A DNA stretch of 11,055 nucleotides, from positions 1 to 11,055 of the forward strand of contig RFHG01000267.1 in NCBI GenBank assembly GCA_003696465.1, in the 5' to 3' direction. The notes under the pieces were generated by a model. The model had not been told where the DNA came from and ran no database searches. It saw only the letters and a list, made by a program, of their open reading frames with translations. Position numbers and translations under genes: made by a program. Positions 7,546 to 11,055 of the stretch are shown piece by piece (within the stretch, counting starts at the first letter, position 1; the number at the start of each line of letters is the position of its first letter). The DNA comes from Gammaproteobacteria bacterium. GTDB taxonomy: Bacteria > Pseudomonadota > Gammaproteobacteria > J044.

Positions 7546-8125
7546 GGAACTTCTCCAGGGCCTCCGGGTCATTGAGGTTGGCCAGCGCGGGGGCGATGTC
7601 TGCTGCATCCACGACAGTGGCCTCCAGGGCCCTCGCCCAGTCCATTACGCGCGGTCGGTCCTCATCGAGCAGGCGCCGTGTGATCGGCAGGGCATGAGCA
7701 GGCTGCAGCAGGGCGAAGAGTGGCTGCAGCGATTTGCCGTCGTGCAGCACTGCGGCAGGCGCATCACCGATGCCGGCTGCAAGGCGCTGGCCCAGATCCG
7801 ATGGCAGGGCCGGGGCGTCGCAGGGTGCCACCAGCACCCAGGGGGTACGCGCCGCCATCAAGCCGGCCTCGATGCCGGCCAGCGGACCGGGATGTTCCGG
7901 GCGCAGATCGCGCAGTACCTCGTCGCCCCACGGCAGGTAGGCACTGCGGTTGCGGTTGGCCGAGATCAGCAGGGGGCCGACCTGGGGACGCAGGGCCTGG
8001 CTCACCGCCTCGACCATGAGCCGACCATTCGGCAGGGGCATCAGGCCCTTGTCGCGTCCGCCCATGCGCCGGCTGCGTCCCCCGGCCAGGATCAGGCCGG
8101 TGATGGAATGCGTGGGGATCTGCAT
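7532..8125 (-). CDS. mobA: Molybdenum cofactor guanylyltransferase MobA
   Basis: Cytoplasmic nucleotidyltransferase of 197 residues (E. coli MobA has 194). It transfers GMP from GTP to molybdenum cofactor, giving the guanine dinucleotide form used by DMSO reductase-family enzymes such as nitrate reductase and formate dehydrogenase. The GTP-binding signature LAGGRSRRMGGRDKG occupies residues 13-27, GPLAGI is at 80-85, the metal-binding aspartate sits in PCDAP (101-105), and the C-terminal NLNDPEAL (183-190) corresponds to the family N-x-N-x-P segment. The ATG at 8125 has no Shine-Dalgarno sequence before it, but homology begins within ten residues. It is first in the leftward mobA-mobB-moeA operon and diverges from htpX. 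Confidence 0.95.
   Translation of the reverse strand: MQIPTHSITGLILAGGRSRRMGGRDKGLMPLPNGRLMVEAVSQALRPQVGPLLISANRNRSAYLPWGDEVLRDLRPEHPGPLAGIEAGLMAARTPWVLVAPCDAPALPSDLGQRLAAGIGDAPAAVLHDGKSLQPLFALLQPAHALPITRRLLDEDRPRVMDWARALEATVVDAADIAPALANLNDPEALEKFHGRD
7551..7556 (-). promoter_or_regulatory. Ribosome binding site of mobB
   Basis: Read on the minus strand this is GGAGAA, five bases before the ATG at 7545 and inside the end of mobA. It supports the shorter mobB start. Confidence 0.6.
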
Positions 8126-8131
8126 GCGGGA

Positions 8132-8140
8132 ATGCTAACA
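8132..8140 (-). promoter_or_regulatory. Possible extended -10 element of mobA
   Basis: The minus strand reads TGTTAGCAT, an extended -10 form (TGn plus TAGCAT, four of six matches). Counting six spacer bases from its end puts the predicted first transcribed base at the A of the mobA ATG. No -35 hexamer stands out. The element is short and could be chance. Confidence 0.25.
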
Positions 8141-8161
8141 TGCCGCGGCCACGGCCGATGG

Positions 8162-8190
8162 CTTGAAGCGGGGTCACATGCCCCCATGAT
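8162..8190 (+). promoter_or_regulatory. Sigma-32-like heat-shock promoter of htpX
   Basis: CTTGAAG at 8162-8168, preceded by GG, matches the sigma-32 -35 consensus (GGCTTGAAA) at all but the last base. CCCCATGAT at 8182-8190 carries the CCCCAT core of the heat-shock -10, and the 13-base gap is in the usual range. Transcription would start near 8197, leaving a leader of about 30 bases before the htpX ATG. In E. coli htpX is heat-induced through sigma-32, so the gene identity and the promoter agree. I see no GTAAA-N5-GTAAA CpxR box. Confidence 0.65.
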
Positions 8191-8225
8191 GAGTTGAATT
8201 ACAAGAAACAGGGGTAAACGGAACC

Positions 8226-9116
8226 ATGTTCATGCGCATCATCCTCTTTCTGGCAGCCAACTTCAGCATCCTGGTCGTGCTCAGCATGTCCATGCGCGTG
8301 CTGGGTATCGACGACTGGCTGGCCCAGCAGGGACTGGCCGGTCAGATCAACGGCATCCTCGTCATGGCGCTGCTCATCGGCTTTGGCGGTTCGTTCATTT
8401 CGCTGGCGCTTTCCAAGACCATGGCCAAGCACGGGATGGGGGTGCACGTCATCGAACAGCCGAGCAATCCCACCGAGCAGTGGCTGGTGGAGACGGTGGC
8501 CCGGCTGGCACGGGAGGCCGGCATCGGCATGCCCGAGGTGGGCATTTTTCAGAACCCGCATCCCAATGCCTTTGCCACCGGCATGAACCGCAATGATGCC
8601 CTGGTGGCGGTCAGTACCGGCCTGTTGCAGCACATGAATGCCGACGAGATCGAGGCCGTGCTGGGACACGAGATCGGTCATATCGCCAACGGCGACATGG
8701 TGACCATGGCCCTGCTGCAGGGGGTGCTCAATACCTTCGTCATCTTCTTTGCCCGCATCGTCGGCATCTTCATCGACCGTGTGGTCTTCCGTCAGGAAGA
8801 GGGGATCGGCATGGGCTACATCATTGGCAGCATCGTGGCCGAACTGGTGCTGGGCATTCTGGCCAGCATCATTGCCATGTGGTTCTCGCGCTGGCGGGAA
8901 TTCCGCGCCGATGCCGCGGGTGCCCACCTGGCCGGCCGTCACAAGATGATTGCCGCATTGCGCGCCCTGATGCGCGACCCGGAGCCGGAGGACCTGCCGG
9001 GCGAGTTTGCCGCCTTTGGCATATCCGGCAGTCGCCACGGGGTCCTGGGACGCCTGCTGATGAGCCATCCTCCGCTGGAGGAGCGGATCGCACGGCTGGA
9101 GCAAATGGCGGCCTGA
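8226..9116 (+). CDS. htpX: Membrane zinc metalloprotease HtpX (peptidase M48B)
   Basis: Inner-membrane protease of 296 residues that degrades misfolded or damaged membrane proteins, overlapping in role with FtsH. Hydrophobic spans lie at about residues 4-24, 42-62, 158-185 and 197-219. The zinc site is HEIGH (148-152), with Glu149 catalytic, plus the downstream ligand Glu225 in EFRAD. GFGGSFISL (52-60), NAFATG (114-119) and MSHPPLEERI (279-288) are family blocks. AGGGG at 8210-8214 lies eleven bases before the ATG at 8226. A second ATG two codons later, at 8232, is also possible and would give a start more like E. coli's. The gene ends in tandem TGA-TAG stops, stands alone between divergent and convergent neighbours, and has its own heat-shock-type promoter. 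Confidence 0.96.
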   Translation: MFMRIILFLAANFSILVVLSMSMRVLGIDDWLAQQGLAGQINGILVMALLIGFGGSFISLALSKTMAKHGMGVHVIEQPSNPTEQWLVETVARLAREAGIGMPEVGIFQNPHPNAFATGMNRNDALVAVSTGLLQHMNADEIEAVLGHEIGHIANGDMVTMALLQGVLNTFVIFFARIVGIFIDRVVFRQEEGIGMGYIIGSIVAELVLGILASIIAMWFSRWREFRADAAGAHLAGRHKMIAALRALMRDPEPEDLPGEFAAFGISGSRHGVLGRLLMSHPPLEERIARLEQMAA

Positions 9117-9127
9117 TAGGGCCCAGA

Positions 9128-9157
9128 CGCGATGGTCGGCTTCAGCCGGCCATCGCG
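9128..9157 (+). terminator. Hairpin between the convergent htpX and fimX-like genes
   Basis: Bases 9128-9140 pair with 9145-9157 as a 13-bp stem around a TTCA loop. On the plus-strand RNA the one non-Watson-Crick position (9136 with 9149) is a G-U wobble, whereas on the minus-strand RNA it is a C-A mismatch, so the fold favours the htpX transcript. No run of T follows the stem on the plus side, so it is not a standard intrinsic terminator; it may act with Rho, or as a 3'-end stabiliser. The loop holds the stop codon of the opposing gene. Confidence 0.45.
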
Positions 9158-11055
9158 CTGAAGTCGTAGTTGAGTTCTTCCGAGGGCGGGGACAGGAAGT
9201 TGCCCTCGATATAGTTCACGCCGATGCCCCAGAGGATGGACAGGATCTGGGCATCGTCCACATGCTGGGCAATGACCAGCTTGTTCTGGGCATGGGCCTG
9301 GTCGGTCAGTTCCTTGATGGTTTCCTGGTTCTCGGGGCTGCCAGGCAGGTTGTCCATGAACTGCGGGTGAATCTTCAGGTAGTCTGCCGGCAGGTGGGCC
9401 AGTACCTGGAAGGGATTGCTGCCGGTACCGAAGTCGTCCAGCGTGAACTCGCTTTCCATCTCGTGCACGGCCTTGATGAAGGCCTTGCACTGCTTGAGAT
9501 GGCTGACGGCCGTCTTTTCCTTGATCTCGAACACGAAGCACTCCGGCGGCACGCCATTGGCTTCGATCTGCTCGCGGATCCAGCCGGTGATCTTGCTGTC
9601 GAGCAGGCTGCCGGCCGTGAGCTTGACGAAGAAGATGAGCTGCCGCCCCTGCTTGCGCAGTTCCGCCAGCCGGCGGATGCTGTTGAGGATGACCCAGCGG
9701 TCCAGTGCCATGGCAATCCCGCTGCGTTCCGCGCTCTCGAGGAAGTCTGCCGGCGAGATGGCCTCGCCGTTCTCGTCCAGCATGCGCATCAGGACCTCGT
9801 AGCGTTCGCCCGGATCGCCATGCAGGCTGACGATGGGCTGGAACAGCAGCTTGAGCCGGTTGTGGGCCAGTGCATCCTTGATCCGCTGGCTCCAGGCCTC
9901 GTCGAGCTGGCGCTGGGTCATCTCGCCCTCGCGCGGCTTGTAGATCACGGCCTGGTTGCCACCCTGTTCCGCGGCCTCGGCATAGGCGCGCCCGGCGCGC
10001 GACAGCACCTCGTTGGCATCGAGTTCGCTGTCGTCGATGATCGCCGCACCCAGGCTGGCGGTGAGGGTGAGCGACTTGCCCTCGATCTCGAAGATGTGAT
10101 TGTTGACGGCCTCCAGCAGCCGCTGCATGTAGGCCTTGAGATCCTCTTCCTTCCAGCTCGGGACGAGGCAGGTAAAGGCATCGCCCTCGAAGCGCGCGAT
10201 CAGGGCACCATCACCGCCAAAGTCCATCAGCACCCGCCCCATCTCGATCAGCAGGGCGTCGCCGGCGGTAATGCCCAGCTCCTTGCGGATCTTGTCGAAG
10301 CCGTCGATCTCCAGGTGCAGCAGGCTGTAGCGCTGCTCGGGGTCGGCGGCCCCGGCGATGGTGGCACGCAGCCGCTCCATGAAGTAAGGCCGGTTGTAGA
10401 GGCCGGTGAGCATGTCCCGCTGCTCGAGTTCCTGGATCTTCTGCTGCAGTTCCTTGTCATTGGCCGAGCTGCGGATGACGACCTGGGTACAGGGCTCGCC
10501 CTCGATGCTGGCCGGGCTGAATTCGAGCTGGGCCTGGAAGGGTTCGCCTTCTTCCGGCTGCAGGGTCAGATCCAGAGTTTGTGTCGGTTCCTTGCCCTTG
10601 GCGTATTCACGCAGGAAGGTCTTGAACTGCTCCTGATCCGACGGCGCCACCAGATCGAGGATGGGCATGCCCTCGAAGTCGTCCCAACGCTCGTAGCCGA
10701 ACAGCTCGAGATAGGACTCGTTGGCATACACGTGCATGCCGTCGGCGATGTAGGCGATGGCATCCTTGGAGCTGTTGAGCAGGGTCTCGCAGCGGCGGTC
10801 TGCCTCCTGCAGGGCCTGTTCCAGTTCCCGCATGCGCTCATGGTCTGCCTGGCAGCGAGCGGTGCGCTGCAGAACCAGTTGCAGATGGGGTTCGTTGTCC
10901 TTGGCCACGCAGTCGGTGGCACCCTGTTGCATGCATTCTGCGGTATCGGCGCTACCTGCCCCGTCGAGCGCGATGATGGGCACCTGACGAGGCTGGAGCT
11001 GCACCAGCTCGGCCAGGCGCTCGAGGCTGATGCCGGGGCTGCCCAGGGTGTAGAG
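9142..11055 (-). CDS. fimX: FimX-like protein: REC-like, PAS, degenerate GGDEF and EAL domains (5' end missing)
   Basis: The frame runs off the right edge; 637 C-terminal residues are visible, numbered from the edge. They contain the end of a receiver-like domain (1 to about 65), a helical linker, a PAS domain (about 93-199), a GGDEF domain (about 215-375) and an EAL domain (about 390-632). The GGDEF motif is EGDAF (290-294), with no RxxD inhibitory site before it, so no cyclase activity is expected. The EAL signature is EVLMR (420-424). Further on, the catalytic Asn position is Lys (FVKLT), KID is KIH (561-563) and AEGVE is AQHVD (596-600), while FEIKE (509-513) and DDFG (540-543) remain, so hydrolysis is unlikely. 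Domain order and losses match FimX, the cyclic-di-GMP receptor acting in type IV pilus assembly in Pseudomonas and Xanthomonas. Domains are certain; the FimX role is inference. The first possible start in the window, GTG at 11004, lies inside the REC-like domain and is not the true start. Confidence 0.85.
   Translation of the reverse strand, partial: LYTLGSPGISLERLAELVQLQPRQVPIIALDGAGSADTAECMQQGATDCVAKDNEPHLQLVLQRTARCQADHERMRELEQALQEADRRCETLLNSSKDAIAYIADGMHVYANESYLELFGYERWDDFEGMPILDLVAPSDQEQFKTFLREYAKGKEPTQTLDLTLQPEEGEPFQAQLEFSPASIEGEPCTQVVIRSSANDKELQQKIQELEQRDMLTGLYNRPYFMERLRATIAGAADPEQRYSLLHLEIDGFDKIRKELGITAGDALLIEMGRVLMDFGGDGALIARFEGDAFTCLVPSWKEEDLKAYMQRLLEAVNNHIFEIEGKSLTLTASLGAAIIDDSELDANEVLSRAGRAYAEAAEQGGNQAVIYKPREGEMTQRQLDEAWSQRIKDALAHNRLKLLFQPIVSLHGDPGERYEVLMRMLDENGEAISPADFLESAERSGIAMALDRWVILNSIRRLAELRKQGRQLIFFVKLTAGSLLDSKITGWIREQIEANGVPPECFVFEIKEKTAVSHLKQCKAFIKAVHEMESEFTLDDFGTGSNPFQVLAHLPADYLKIHPQFMDNLPGSPENQETIKELTDQAHAQNKLVIAQHVDDAQILSILWGIGVNYIEGNFLSPPSEELNYDFSAMAG

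Noticed and set aside
8170..8184. GGGG/CCCC inverted repeat upstream of htpX, as an operator or terminator
   Set aside because: Four base pairs in a GC-rich region, explained by the spacer and -10 of the heat-shock promoter.
8199..9104. A 301-codon minus-strand frame opposite htpX
   Set aside because: The His- and Asp-rich composition comes from reading htpX in reverse; htpX has the complete M48 zinc site.
1..11055. Mobile elements, CRISPR arrays, tRNA genes or a defence system
   Set aside because: Coding sequence of known housekeeping genes fills nearly the whole window; I saw no direct-repeat arrays, transposase or integrase motifs, or tRNA-like folds.

Overview
This window looks like ordinary core chromosome of a GC-rich gammaproteobacterium. 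Every gene is recognisable, and the closest matches I can recall by eye are enterobacterial and pseudomonad proteins. The LPS, molybdenum-cofactor and FimX-like gene set would suit a free-living, respiring gammaproteobacterium, possibly of the Chromatiales/sulfur-oxidiser type, but that placement is only a guess. Genes are tightly packed, with several 4-14 bp overlaps. I see no tRNA or rRNA gene, insertion sequence, integrase, CRISPR array or obvious horizontally acquired segment.

Positions 1-5767 form an LPS inner-core and lipid A locus in two divergent units around a gap of about 100 bp (2001-2100). Leftward run an LpxL/HtrB-family lipid A acyltransferase and a WaaQ-like heptosyltransferase, which overlap by 8 bp; the WaaQ stop overlaps a possible ATG of a further gene off the left edge. 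Rightward run hldE, hldD and waaA, spaced by 3-4 bp. HldE and HldD make ADP-L-glycero-D-manno-heptose, WaaA adds Kdo to lipid IVA, the LpxL homologue would acylate the Kdo-bearing lipid A, and the WaaQ-like enzyme would use the ADP-heptose to decorate the core.

Positions 5768-8125 hold a leftward mobA-mobB-moeA operon for molybdenum insertion and for making the guanine dinucleotide form of the cofactor. Its last stop codon abuts the waaA stop with no intervening base. Positions 8126-8225 are a divergent promoter region with a heat-shock (sigma-32-like) promoter in front of htpX (8226-9116), a membrane zinc protease. A strong hairpin (9128-9157) separates htpX from the convergent 3' end of a large FimX-like protein (REC-like, PAS, degenerate GGDEF, degenerate EAL), whose 5' end lies beyond the right edge.

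I did not find an undescribed biological system. The observations most worth checking are the htpX heat-shock promoter, the degenerate cyclic-di-GMP receptor, the cysteine cluster in the WaaQ-like protein, the abutting stop codons at waaA/moeA and the possible leaderless start of mobA.
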